From Bradyrhizobium barranii subsp. apii (GTDB taxonomy: Bacteria; Pseudomonadota; Alphaproteobacteria; Rhizobiales; Xanthobacteraceae), in assembly GCF_011516635.5 (NCBI RefSeq), contig NZ_CP096255.1:4028501-4092500 (forward strand): a DNA stretch of 64,000 nt. The letters are read 5' to 3'. The notes under the pieces are model-generated. The model worked only from the letters and a program-made list of their open reading frames with translations, did no database searches and had not been told where the DNA came from. How positions within the stretch are numbered: the first letter of the stretch is position 1; each line of letters opens with the position of its first letter. Below, piece by piece: positions 34,935 to 43,982 of the stretch. Position numbers and translations under genes: made by a program.

Positions 34935-36585
34935 ATGCCGCGAGCGTATATCGGCGTCGACGTGGGGACCACGAGCACGCGGGCAGGGGTGTTTGACGAG
35001 GCGGGCACCCTCCTTGCCACCGCCAAGCATCCGATCCGGATCTGGCACGAGGCCGGCGACATCGTCGAGCAATCGTCGTCCGACATCTGGGAGGCCTGCG
35101 CCAAGTCGGTGCGAGCGGCGATGGCGGAAGCTGCCATCGCGCCCGACAGCGTCGGCGGCATCGGTTTCGACGCCACCTGTTCGCTGGTCGTCCTCGACCG
35201 GCAAGGCGAGCCGGTCACCGTCAGTGCCTCAGGCGACCACCAGCGCAATGTCATCGTCTGGATGGACCATCGCGGGACGGCCGAGGCACGGATGATCAAC
35301 GAGACCGGGGACGCGGTGCTGCGCTATGTCGGCGGCTCGATCTCGCCCGAGATGGAGATGCCGAAGCTGCTGTGGCTGAAGCGGCACATGCGCGAGAGCT
35401 TCGATACCGCCGGTCATTTCTTCGATCTGGCAGATTATCTGACCTGGCGCGCGACCGGCTCGCTGCAGCGCTCGACCTGCACGGTCACCTGCAAATGGAA
35501 CTACCTCGCACACGACGGCGGGGGCTGGAGCGCGCCGTTCTTCGAGCGCATCGGCCTCTCCGATTTCGTCAGCGAGAAATACGCCCGCATCGGCACCGAG
35601 ATCGTCGCGCCCGGCACGCGGCTCGGCGAAGGCCTCACCCGAGCTGCGGCTGCGGAGCTCGGCCTGTCACCGGGCACGCCGGTCGGCGCCTCGCTGATCG
35701 ATGCCCATGCCGGCGGCATCGGCGCGATCGGCGGACGCGACGGATCGGGCGGAACGAGCGATGTCAGCGACCGTCTCGCCTACATCATGGGGACGTCGGC
35801 CTGCATCATGGCGACGACGAAGGAGCCGTGCTTCGTGCCGGGCGTGTGGGGACCTTATTATTCCGGCATGGTGCCGGACTTCTGGCTCAACGAAGGCGGC
35901 CAGTCGGCTGCGGGCGCGGCGATCGACCATCTCCTCAAGTCGCATCCCGGCCATGCCGAGGCGAGCGCGGCGGCGCGCAACGAGGGTGTCGACCTCATCG
36001 AGTACCTCGAGCGGCGCATCATCGCGCGCGCCGGTGACGCCAGCCGCGCCGCGCTGCTCGCCCGCGACGTCCATGTCCTTCCCGAATTCATCGGCAACCG
36101 CTCGCCCTACGCACGCCGACCCCGACACCCGCGCGGTGATCGCGGGCCTCGATCTCGACAGCGACGTTGGCGCGATGGAGCGGCTGTTCGTCGCCGGCCT
36201 CTGCGGTCTGGCCTATGGCCTCGCCGAGGTGATCGAGGCCTTTGCCGCGCATGGCGTCCATTCCAGCATCATGATCATGGGCGTCGGCGCGAGCCGCAGC
36301 CCGCTGGTGCGGCAGATCATGGCTGACACCACCGGTCTCACCGTCGCGCTGCCGCAAGCGAAAGAACCCGTGCTGCTGGGCGCCGCGATGCTTGGCGCGG
36401 TGGCCGGCGGTGCCTATGCCTCGATCGGCGAGACCATGGCGAAGATGTCGGCGCTGGGACGGAAGAGCGAGCCGACTGCGCCCGGTATGGCCGCGTTTCA
36501 TGCTCGCAAGCGCGAGGTCTACAAGCTGCTGCGCGAGGTCGATCGCAGCAGCCGTGAAGCGATGCGCGAGGGTGCCGGAGGTTGA
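34935..36585 (+). pseudogene. FGGY-family pentulose kinase broken by a frameshift
   Basis: Two frames together give a full FGGY kinase of about 550 residues, similar to D-ribulokinase/xylulokinase types. The N-terminal part has GVDVGTTSTRAGVF and GFDATCSLVVLD. The nucleotide-binding C-terminal part has MIMGVGASRSPLVRQIMADTTG. Near residue 392 the expected NRSPYADPDTRAVIAG is interrupted. ACGC is duplicated at 36109-36116, which shifts the frame by one, and the first frame then runs in nonsense to 36326. Without four of these bases the gene would be intact. This is either a real recent null allele, tandem-repeat phase variation or a sequencing error. Confidence 0.8.
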
Positions 36586-36590
36586 AACGG

Positions 36591-37526
36591 ATGTTGATTG
36601 CCTGCGGCGATGCGTTGATCGATTTCGTCCCGACGCGAAACACCGAGGGGCGCGAGGCGGTGATGCCTGCGGTCGGCGGCTCCTGCCTCAACGTCGCGAT
36701 CGGCATGGCGCGGCTGGGCGCGCCGACAGGATTCGTCGGCGGCGTCTCGACCGACATGTTCGGGCGCATGATCGCCGACCACGCCACCGCGTCGAACGTC
36801 GAATTGGGGCTAGCCACCCGCAGCGATCACCAGACCACGCTCGCCTTCGTGCGCATCGTCGCGGGCGAGTCGCATTATGCGTTCTATGACGCGGAGACCG
36901 CGACACGAAACTGGACCTACCGGCGCGGCACAATTCCGTTCGCGAATATCGAGGCCGTTCATGTCGGCTCGACCACGCTCGTGAACGACCAGGGCGCGGC
37001 CGAGACCAGGGCGCTCATCGTGGACGCACGGGCCTCGTCGACGATCTCCTTCGATCCGAACTGCAGGCCCAATCTGGTCAGCGACAAGCCGGGCTATCTC
37101 GCGCGCATGGCCGAGTTCGCAGGCCACGCCGATCTCATCAAGATGTCGGATGTCGATTTCGCGTATCTCTTCGGCGACGAGCCATATCAGCAACGCGCGA
37201 ACGCGTTGCTGGGGCAGGGCACGAGCCTCGTCGTCATCACCCGCGGCAACAACGGGGCCATTGCCTGGCACGCGAGCGCAGGGCAGGTCGAAGTTCAGGC
37301 GCCGAAGGTCGAGATCGCCGACACCATCGGCGCCGGCGACAGTTTTCAGGCTGCGCTCCTGTTCGCCCTGCACAAGCAGGGCCGCATCAGCCGGCAGCAG
37401 CTGAAAGACATCGGCGCGGACGAGCTTCGCCGCGCGCTGTCCTTTGCCGCCAAATGTGCCGGCATGACCTGTACCCGCCCGGGCGCCGATCCGCCGTGGA
37501 GCCATGAAGTCACGTGGGGCGTCTAG
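36591..37526 (+). CDS. PfkB-family carbohydrate kinase, fructokinase-like
   Basis: An ATP-dependent sugar kinase of 311 residues. The N-terminal sugar site reads CGDALIDFVP and GGSCLNVAIGMARLG. The C-terminal PfkB signature DTIGAGDSF places the catalytic aspartate at residue 250. It resembles MtlZ fructokinase, which ends the polyol operon in Rhodobacter. ATG at 36591 is chosen because GGAGG lies nine bases upstream; a TTG at 36582 is too close to it. It would make fructose 6-phosphate. Confidence 0.87.
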   Translation: MLIACGDALIDFVPTRNTEGREAVMPAVGGSCLNVAIGMARLGAPTGFVGGVSTDMFGRMIADHATASNVELGLATRSDHQTTLAFVRIVAGESHYAFYDAETATRNWTYRRGTIPFANIEAVHVGSTTLVNDQGAAETRALIVDARASSTISFDPNCRPNLVSDKPGYLARMAEFAGHADLIKMSDVDFAYLFGDEPYQQRANALLGQGTSLVVITRGNNGAIAWHASAGQVEVQAPKVEIADTIGAGDSFQAALLFALHKQGRISRQQLKDIGADELRRALSFAAKCAGMTCTRPGADPPWSHEVTWGV

Positions 37527-37536
37527 CGGCTGCGCA

Positions 37537-38430
37537 TCACAGCCGTGCCACGACCTTCTCGGCGCATTTGAGGAAGGTGCGGATCAGCGGGCTCTGCGAA
37601 TCCCGCCGCCAGCACACGGCGATATCGATGGAGTCGGCGGCATCCCGCAGCGGCCTGAACACGATGCCCTGCGGCGCGCCGAGCTTCGCGCAGGCCGGCA
37701 GGATCGCAAGCCCCTCGCCGGCGAGAACGAGGCTCATCGCCGAATGCACCGTCTCCACCCGGCTCGCGATCGGCATCACGATCTGATGCCGCCGCAGCAG
37801 GGCTGCGACCGCGGAGGAGGCGGCGTCTTGCTCCGGCGGCGGCAGCGCGATCAGCGGGCGGCCCTGGAGTCGCGCCATCGGCACTGCGCTCAGGCGCGCA
37901 AGCGGCGAACGCTTCGGCATCGCCAGCATGAACGGTTGTGCGCCAATCCGCGCCACCTGGATCTCGGGATGGTGGATCGCCGGCATGCACAGCGCGACGG
38001 TGACGCTGCGGTCGAGCAGCCGCGCCTCGCGCGTCGAGGCGCTGAGCTCGGCGAAGTCGAGGTCGACGCCGGGAATGGATCGCCGCAGCTCGGGGATCAG
38101 GCGCGGCAGCATCGCGTTCGCCAGCACGAACATGTATCCGACGGAAATCCGCCCGCGGCTCCCGGCCGCGACCGCACGCGCGGCTTCGACCCCGTCTGCC
38201 GCAAGCGCCAGCGCCTCGCCGGCGCGCACCAGCAGGGCCTGGCCCGCTTCCGTCAGGTCCATGCCGCGCGTGCCGCGGCGGAACAGCGGCGCGCCAACCT
38301 CGGCCTCTAACTTGCGGATCTGGACCGACAGCGGCGGCTGCGCCATCCGCAGCCGTTCGGCGGCCTTGCCGACGCTGCGCGCCTCGGCCACGGCGACGAA
38401 GTAGCGAAGCCGGTGAAGATCCATTGGCAT
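37537..38430 (-). CDS. LysR-family transcriptional regulator
   Basis: A LysR regulator of about 297 residues. The N-terminal helix-turn-helix (LRYFVAVAEARSVGKAAERL, then AQPPLSVQIRKLEAEVGAPLF) is followed by a periplasmic-binding-fold effector domain. MPMDLH at 38430 is used as start, with MDLH at 38424 equally possible; no ribosome binding site decides. It is divergent from the amidase and ABC genes and is their likely regulator, since LysR genes commonly control the gene next door. It is tail-to-tail with the PfkB gene. Confidence 0.88.
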   Translation of the reverse strand: MPMDLHRLRYFVAVAEARSVGKAAERLRMAQPPLSVQIRKLEAEVGAPLFRRGTRGMDLTEAGQALLVRAGEALALAADGVEAARAVAAGSRGRISVGYMFVLANAMLPRLIPELRRSIPGVDLDFAELSASTREARLLDRSVTVALCMPAIHHPEIQVARIGAQPFMLAMPKRSPLARLSAVPMARLQGRPLIALPPPEQDAASSAVAALLRRHQIVMPIASRVETVHSAMSLVLAGEGLAILPACAKLGAPQGIVFRPLRDAADSIDIAVCWRRDSQSPLIRTFLKCAEKVVARL

Positions 38431-38558
38431 ACCGAAAACGTATGGGTTGACCATCAAAATGGTATTGGACGCTGAGTTAACAGAAGTGTCATTCTCGCTG
38501 TCAATGCCTTGTCAATGCTTGGGCCAACGAGGGCCGGCTTCGGAGCGATGATTTGACG

Positions 38559-39980
38559 ATGAACGGCGATCCCTGCCTGCTGTCCGCAACCGAACTGCGC
38601 TGCCTCATTGCCACGAAGAAGATTTCGCCCGTCGAGGTCACCCGCGCCGTGCTCGCGCGCGCCGAGGCGCTTCAGCCCGAGCTGAACTGTTTCATCACGC
38701 TCTGCGGCGACGAGGCGATGGCGCAGGCGCGCGCGGCCGAGCGCAAGGTGATGGCGGGCGAGCCGCTCGGCCTGCTGCATGGCCTTCCCGTCACCGTCAA
38801 GGACATCGTCAACACTGGCGGCGTGAAGACCACGTTCGGCGCCGTTCCCTACAAAGACAACGTGCCGGCCGAGGATGCTGTTGCGGTGGCAAAGCTCCGT
38901 GCGGAAGGCGCGATCCTGATCGGCAAGACCACGACGCCCGAATTCGGCAGCAAATGCCTGACCGACTCGCCCTTGTTCGGCCGCACCCGCAATGCGTGGA
39001 GTGCCGAGCGGTCCTCCGGTGGCTCCAGTGGCGGCGCGGCCGTGGCGGTGGCGAGCGGCATCGCGCCGCTTGCGATTGCGACCGATGGCGGCGGATCGAC
39101 GCGAATTCCCGCCGCTTGCAACGGCGTGGTGGGGCTGAAGCAGAGCAACGGCGTGATCGCGCACAGCCAGGCGCTCGACGCCTTCGGCAACCAGACCTAT
39201 GTCACGCCGACCACGCGCACGGTCGCCGACACCGCGCTGATGATGCAGGCGATGGCCGGCGAGGACTCCTGCGATCCCTGGTCGATCGGCGTGCCCGTGC
39301 CCGATTTCATCGGCACCGCCGCGCCGCGCGGCGATCTGCGCGGGCAAAGGATCCTGTTCTGCGAGTCGCCTCCCGGCCGCCCGGTGTCGTCAGATGTCGC
39401 GGCCAGCTTCAAGGCGAGCCTCGACCGGCTGGCCGGTCTCGGTGCCGAGCTCGAGGAGTTCTCCGGCGAGGGGTTTGACATCGAGCCGATCTGGCGCGCC
39501 ATCAACCACACCGTCTGGCGTACGCGTTTCGCCAAGCTGGTGGCCGAGCATGGCGACGTCCTCAGCGAAGCCTTCGTCAAGCAGGTCGCGCTCGCGACCA
39601 ATGTCAGCGGCGTCGCCTATCAGGAGGCGATGTTCGCGCGCACCGTGCTGTTCCGCCGCGTGCAATCCCTGCTTGCGCGCGGGCATCTTTTGGTGATGCC
39701 GACCCTTACCCGCACCGCACTGCCGATCGACCAGGACCTGTTCGGCACCATCGAGATCGACGGCAAGCACTTCGACAGCGTCCGGCCGCACTGGTTCCCC
39801 TGGACCATGCCGTTCAACATGACCGGGCACCCCGCGATCAGTCTTCCCTGCGGCTTCGGCCGCGACGGCCTGCCGATCGGGCTTCAGCTCGTCGGACGCT
39901 TCCGTGCCGATGCCGAATTGCTGCGGGTGAGCGCGCTGTTCGAGGCCTCGCACGATCTTCTGTCCCGCCGGCCCGGCTGA
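38559..39980 (+). CDS. Amidase signature-family hydrolase
   Basis: A cytoplasmic amidase of 473 residues. The Ser-Ser-Lys site is visible: lysine in GLPVTVKDIVN, the SSGGSSGGAAVAV glycine-serine loop, and the nucleophile serine in DGGGSTRIPAACNG. It could hydrolyse an amide brought in by the ABC importer encoded just downstream. An in-frame TTG at 38553 lies closer to GGAG and may be the real start. It is not GatA, since no GatB or GatC is near. Confidence 0.9.
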   Translation: MNGDPCLLSATELRCLIATKKISPVEVTRAVLARAEALQPELNCFITLCGDEAMAQARAAERKVMAGEPLGLLHGLPVTVKDIVNTGGVKTTFGAVPYKDNVPAEDAVAVAKLRAEGAILIGKTTTPEFGSKCLTDSPLFGRTRNAWSAERSSGGSSGGAAVAVASGIAPLAIATDGGGSTRIPAACNGVVGLKQSNGVIAHSQALDAFGNQTYVTPTTRTVADTALMMQAMAGEDSCDPWSIGVPVPDFIGTAAPRGDLRGQRILFCESPPGRPVSSDVAASFKASLDRLAGLGAELEEFSGEGFDIEPIWRAINHTVWRTRFAKLVAEHGDVLSEAFVKQVALATNVSGVAYQEAMFARTVLFRRVQSLLARGHLLVMPTLTRTALPIDQDLFGTIEIDGKHFDSVRPHWFPWTMPFNMTGHPAISLPCGFGRDGLPIGLQLVGRFRADAELLRVSALFEASHDLLSRRPG

Positions 39981-40064
39981 GGTGAGGCGCATGCCGCAAA
40001 GGACTTGCCTCCGGCGCCCGGACATGTTGATCGTGCGGCGGATGAGCCCTGAAGCCGAGCGCGC

Positions 40065-41015
40065 ATGAGCGTATTCTTTCTTCGACGTCTGTTGACCTTG
40101 CTGGCGACGCTGGTCGGCGCATCCGTGATCATTTTCCTGGTGCTGGATGCGCTGCCGGGCAACGCGGCGCAGATGCTGATGGGCGCCGATGCCTCGGTCG
40201 ACGCGGTGCGCGCGCTCACCGTCAAGCTCGGGCTCGACCAGCCGCTGGCGGTTCGCTATCTGCAATGGATCAAGGGCCTCCTCGTCGGCGATCTCGGCAA
40301 CAGCTATGTCTATGGCACGCCGGTCGCGAGCCTGATCGCGGAGCGGCTGGTGCTGACCGTTCCGCTCGCGATCATGTCGATGCTGATCACGGTGACGCTG
40401 GCGCTCTCGGCCGGCATCTACACCGCGGCCAACCACAACAAGCTCGGCGACGTCGGCGTGATGTCGTTGACGCAAGTGGGCATCGCGCTGCCGAACTTCT
40501 GGTTCGCGATCCTGCTGGTCCTGCTGTTCTCGGTGCGGCTGCAATGGCTCTCGGCGGGCGGCTTTCCCGGCTGGGAGGATGGCATCTGGCTCGGCATCAA
40601 GTCGCTGCTGTTGCCGGCGATCTCGCTCGCGGTGGTGCAGGCCGCGATCCTCGCGCGCGTCACGCGTTCGGCCGTGCTCGAAGTGCTACGCGAAGATTTC
40701 GTCCGCACGGCGCGCGCGAAGGGTCTCGGCAAGCGCGAGGTGCTGTGGAGCCACGTGCTGCGCAACGCCATGATCCCCGTGATGACGGTAATGGGGCTGC
40801 AATTCGCCAATCTGCTCGCCGGCACCATCGTGATCGAGAACGTGTTCTACCTGCCGGGCCTGGGCCGCCTGATCTTCCAGTCGATCGCCAACCGCGACCT
40901 GATCGTGGTGCGCAATTGCGTGATGCTGCTTGCGGCCATGGTCGTCATCGTGAATTTCGTGGTCGACGTGCTCTACGCCTTCATCGATCCCCGCATCAAG
41001 GTCCACGATTTGTGA
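40065..41015 (+). CDS. Dipeptide/oligopeptide-type ABC transporter permease (DppB-like)
   Basis: An inner-membrane permease of 316 residues with six spans, of the DppB/OppB family. The N-terminus MSVFFLRRLLTLLATLVG and the GLGKREVLWSHVLRNAMIPVMT EAA-type loop (shown here in part as EVLWSHVLRNAMIPV) are typical. The gene overlaps the next permease by four bases (GTGA). The cargo may be a peptide, an opine or a nickel-type ligand; the flanking amidases favour an amide-containing compound. Confidence 0.9.
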   Translation: MSVFFLRRLLTLLATLVGASVIIFLVLDALPGNAAQMLMGADASVDAVRALTVKLGLDQPLAVRYLQWIKGLLVGDLGNSYVYGTPVASLIAERLVLTVPLAIMSMLITVTLALSAGIYTAANHNKLGDVGVMSLTQVGIALPNFWFAILLVLLFSVRLQWLSAGGFPGWEDGIWLGIKSLLLPAISLAVVQAAILARVTRSAVLEVLREDFVRTARAKGLGKREVLWSHVLRNAMIPVMTVMGLQFANLLAGTIVIENVFYLPGLGRLIFQSIANRDLIVVRNCVMLLAAMVVIVNFVVDVLYAFIDPRIKVHDL

Positions 41016-41905
41016 GCGCGCCACTGACCACTTCGGTCGACGCCCCGATCGCAACGCGTCCGCTGCCGGCCCGCACCTTCTGGGCCCGCGCGCTGCGTCA
41101 CCGCAGCTTTGTGCTGGGCGGCGCGCTGAGCCTGCTGGTGCTCGCCTCGGCGCTGCTGTCGCTGGTGTGGACGCCGTGGTCGCCCTACGAGATCGACATC
41201 GCCTCGAAGCTCCGGCCGCCGTCGGCGGCGCACTGGCTCGGCACCGATTCCTTCGGCCGCGACATCGTCTCGCTGCTGCTCGCGGGCGCGCGCTCGACCA
41301 TTCTGGTCGGCATCATCGCCGTGAGCATCGGTCTTACCTTCGGCGTTTGCCTCGGCCTGATCGCTTCGGCCAAGCGCGGCTGGACCGAAGAGATCATCAT
41401 GCGCTTCTCCGATTTCACCTTCGCCTTTCCGGCGGTGCTCTCCGCGATCATGCTCGCCGCCGTCGTCGGGCCGGGCATGGTGACCTCGATCATCGCGATC
41501 GGAATCTTCCAGATCCCGACGCTGACCCGGCTGACGCGCGGCTCGGCCAACGCGATCTGGGCGCGCGAATTCGTGTTGGCCGCGCGCGCCTCGGGGAAGG
41601 GCAAATTCCGCATCACCATCGAGCATGTGCTGCCCAACATCCTGTCGATCTTGATCGTGCAGGTCACCATCCAGTTCGCGCTTGCGATCCTTGCCGAAGC
41701 CGCGCTGTCCTATCTCGGTCTCGGCACGCAGCCGCCGCAGCCGTCCTGGGGACGGATGCTGAACGACGCACAGACGCTGCTGTTCCAGTCGCCGATGCTC
41801 GCGGTCTATCCGGGTGCGGCGATCGCCATCGCGGTGCTCGGGCTCAATCTGCTCGGCGACGGATTGCGCGATCTGCTCGATCCGCGACTGGCGCGGGAGC
41901 GATGA
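41012..41905 (+). CDS. Dipeptide/oligopeptide-type ABC transporter permease (DppC-like)
   Basis: Second permease, 297 residues, starting with GTG inside the stop of the previous gene. The N-terminal cytoplasmic tail and HWLGTDSFGRDIVSLLLAGAR segment are diagnostic of DppC/OppC, and AEAALSYLGLGTQPPQPSWG lies near the C-terminus. It overlaps the ATPase gene by four bases (ATGA). Confidence 0.91.
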   Translation: MSAPLTTSVDAPIATRPLPARTFWARALRHRSFVLGGALSLLVLASALLSLVWTPWSPYEIDIASKLRPPSAAHWLGTDSFGRDIVSLLLAGARSTILVGIIAVSIGLTFGVCLGLIASAKRGWTEEIIMRFSDFTFAFPAVLSAIMLAAVVGPGMVTSIIAIGIFQIPTLTRLTRGSANAIWAREFVLAARASGKGKFRITIEHVLPNILSILIVQVTIQFALAILAEAALSYLGLGTQPPQPSWGRMLNDAQTLLFQSPMLAVYPGAAIAIAVLGLNLLGDGLRDLLDPRLARER

Positions 41906-42921
41906 CGATGGGGGAGCGCTCAACCCTGCCGCTGATCGAGGTCGCCAATCTCGGCGTTCGCCTCAACACCAGCCGCGGACCGGCACAGGCCGTGCGCGGT
42001 GTCAGCTTCACCCTCAAGCGCGGCGAGACGCTGGGTCTCGTCGGCGAATCCGGCTGCGGAAAGTCGGTGACGGCGCTGTCGCTGATGGGCCTCTTGCCGG
42101 ACAGTGCTCTCGTGACCGGCAGTATCAAGCTCGATGGCAGCGAGCTCGCCGGGCTGTCGGATGCGGATTATTGCAAGCTGCGCGGCAACCGCATCAGCAT
42201 GATCTTCCAGGAGCCGATGACGGCGCTCAACCCGATGCACACGATCGGCCATCAGGTTGCCGAGCCGCTGCGGCGTCACAAGAAATACTCGGCGGCGCAG
42301 GCGCGCAAAGAAGCGGTCGCCTTGCTCGACCGCGTCGGACTGCCCGATCCCGCAAGGCGGATCGACGCCTATCCGCATCAGTTCTCCGGCGGTCAGCGCC
42401 AGCGCGTCACCATCGCCATGGCGCTGGCCTGCGAGCCCGACCTCCTGATCGCGGACGAGCCGACCACGGCGCTCGACGTCACCATCCAGGGCCAGATCCT
42501 CGACCTCATCGCCGATCTCGTCGAGGAGCGCGGCATGTCGATGATTCTGATCTCGCACGATCTCGGCGTCATCGCCGAGAACGTGCAGCGCATGATGGTG
42601 ATGTATGGCGGCACGGTCGTCGAGAGCGGGCCGACCGACGAGGTATTCCGCCGGATGGGCCATCCCTATACGCAAGGCCTGTTCCGTGCCCGGCCGAAAC
42701 TCGGCGCGCGCAAGGGGACGCGGCTGACGACGATTTCGGGGACGGTGCCCGAACTTGCGGATTTGCCGGCCGGCTGCACGTTCGGCGACCGCTGTCCGCT
42801 GGTCGAGGACAAGTGCCGCTTGGCGCTGCCGCCGATGGTCGAAGTCGGTCCCGGTCACGGCGTGCGCTGTGTGCGCACCGATGTCTCCATGGCCGCGAAT
42901 GTCGGAGCGCTGCCCGCATGA
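41902..42921 (+). CDS. Oligopeptide-type ABC transporter ATP-binding protein (DppD-like)
   Basis: ATPase of 339 residues with Walker A GESGCGKS, signature FSGGQRQRVTIAMAL and Walker B LLIADEPTTALD. The C-terminal oligopeptide-specific domain has the cysteine cluster CTFGDRCPLVEDKC, which in this family can hold an iron-sulfur centre. The start overlaps the DppC-like gene and the stop overlaps the DppF-like gene. Confidence 0.92.
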   Translation: MTMGERSTLPLIEVANLGVRLNTSRGPAQAVRGVSFTLKRGETLGLVGESGCGKSVTALSLMGLLPDSALVTGSIKLDGSELAGLSDADYCKLRGNRISMIFQEPMTALNPMHTIGHQVAEPLRRHKKYSAAQARKEAVALLDRVGLPDPARRIDAYPHQFSGGQRQRVTIAMALACEPDLLIADEPTTALDVTIQGQILDLIADLVEERGMSMILISHDLGVIAENVQRMMVMYGGTVVESGPTDEVFRRMGHPYTQGLFRARPKLGARKGTRLTTISGTVPELADLPAGCTFGDRCPLVEDKCRLALPPMVEVGPGHGVRCVRTDVSMAANVGALPA

Positions 42922-43928
42922 CCGCAGCGCCGCTTCTCGACGTCAAAAATCTCGAGCAGCGCTACACGCTGCCGCGCGAAAGCCTGTTCCGTCCGCCGGG
43001 CCAGGTGCGCGCGCTCAACGGCGTCAGCGTGCGGGTCGATGCCGGCATGAGTCTCGGCGTCGTCGGCGAGTCCGGTTCGGGGAAGTCGACCTTCGCGCGG
43101 GTGGTGATGGCGCTGGAGCGGCCGACGTCGGGGCAGGTCGCGCTGCTCGGGCGCGATCTTAACCGCATCTCGCCCGATGAGCTGCGCCGCGCGCGCCGCG
43201 ATTTCCAGATGGTGTTCCAGGATCCTTACGGGTCGCTCGATCCGCGCCAGACCATCGCGCGCATCGTCGCCGAGCCGCTCACCGTGCTGGAAGATGCCGA
43301 CCGCAGCACGTTCCGTGCCTGTGTCTCAGCCGTACTCCGGCAGGTCGGCCTGCGCGATGCCGACATGGACAAATATCCGCACGAATTTTCCGGCGGCCAG
43401 CGCCAGCGCCAGCGCATCGCGATCGCGCGCGCGCTGATCACCCAGCCCAAGCTCATCGTCGCCGACGAGCCGGTTTCCGGGCTCGACGTCTCCGTGCAGG
43501 CGCAGGTGCTCAATTTGATGCAGGACCTCCAGGAGCAGTTCGGCCTGAGCTACATCCTGATCAGCCACGACCTCGCCGTGGTCGACTATCTCTGCGACGA
43601 GGTCGCGGTGATGTATCTCGGCCGGATCGTCGAGCAGGGCAGGCCGGAGGACCTGTTCGAGCGCTGTGCCCATCCCTATACGCGGGCGCTATTGGATGCC
43701 GTGCCGCGGGCGCGCGCCGGCGGCAGCCGGCGGCGGCGCGGGGCCCAGGCGATCGCCTCGCAATCGGCGACTGCTGCCGGATGCCCCTATGTCGCGCGCT
43801 GTTCGCTCGCCGACCAGCATTGCCGCGAGGCCCTGCCTGAGCTACGCAAGGTGGGCGAAGGGCACCTCGCCGCCTGCCACAAGGCGGAGGCCGTGATGGC
43901 ATTGCCGCACGCGGTCATGGAAGGTTAG
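42918..43928 (+). CDS. Oligopeptide-type ABC transporter ATP-binding protein (DppF-like)
   Basis: Second ATPase, 336 residues, with GESGSGKST, FSGGQRQRQRIAIARAL and LIVADEPVSGLD. The C-terminal cysteine cluster CPYVARCSLADQHC parallels that of the DppD-like partner. The pair drive the two permeases. The binding-protein gene follows after about 50 bases. Confidence 0.92.
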   Translation: MTAAPLLDVKNLEQRYTLPRESLFRPPGQVRALNGVSVRVDAGMSLGVVGESGSGKSTFARVVMALERPTSGQVALLGRDLNRISPDELRRARRDFQMVFQDPYGSLDPRQTIARIVAEPLTVLEDADRSTFRACVSAVLRQVGLRDADMDKYPHEFSGGQRQRQRIAIARALITQPKLIVADEPVSGLDVSVQAQVLNLMQDLQEQFGLSYILISHDLAVVDYLCDEVAVMYLGRIVEQGRPEDLFERCAHPYTRALLDAVPRARAGGSRRRRGAQAIASQSATAAGCPYVARCSLADQHCREALPELRKVGEGHLAACHKAEAVMALPHAVMEG

Positions 43929-43982
43929 TGTCCCCCATGGAATTGGCGTAGGCTGAGACAAGAGAAGGCCGGGGAGTTACGC

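Noticed and set aside
36109..36326. Reading the first FGGY frame to its stop at 36326 as the true C-terminus
   Set aside because: The sequence becomes Arg-rich nonsense after the ACGC duplication while the +1 frame resumes the conserved kinase sequence.
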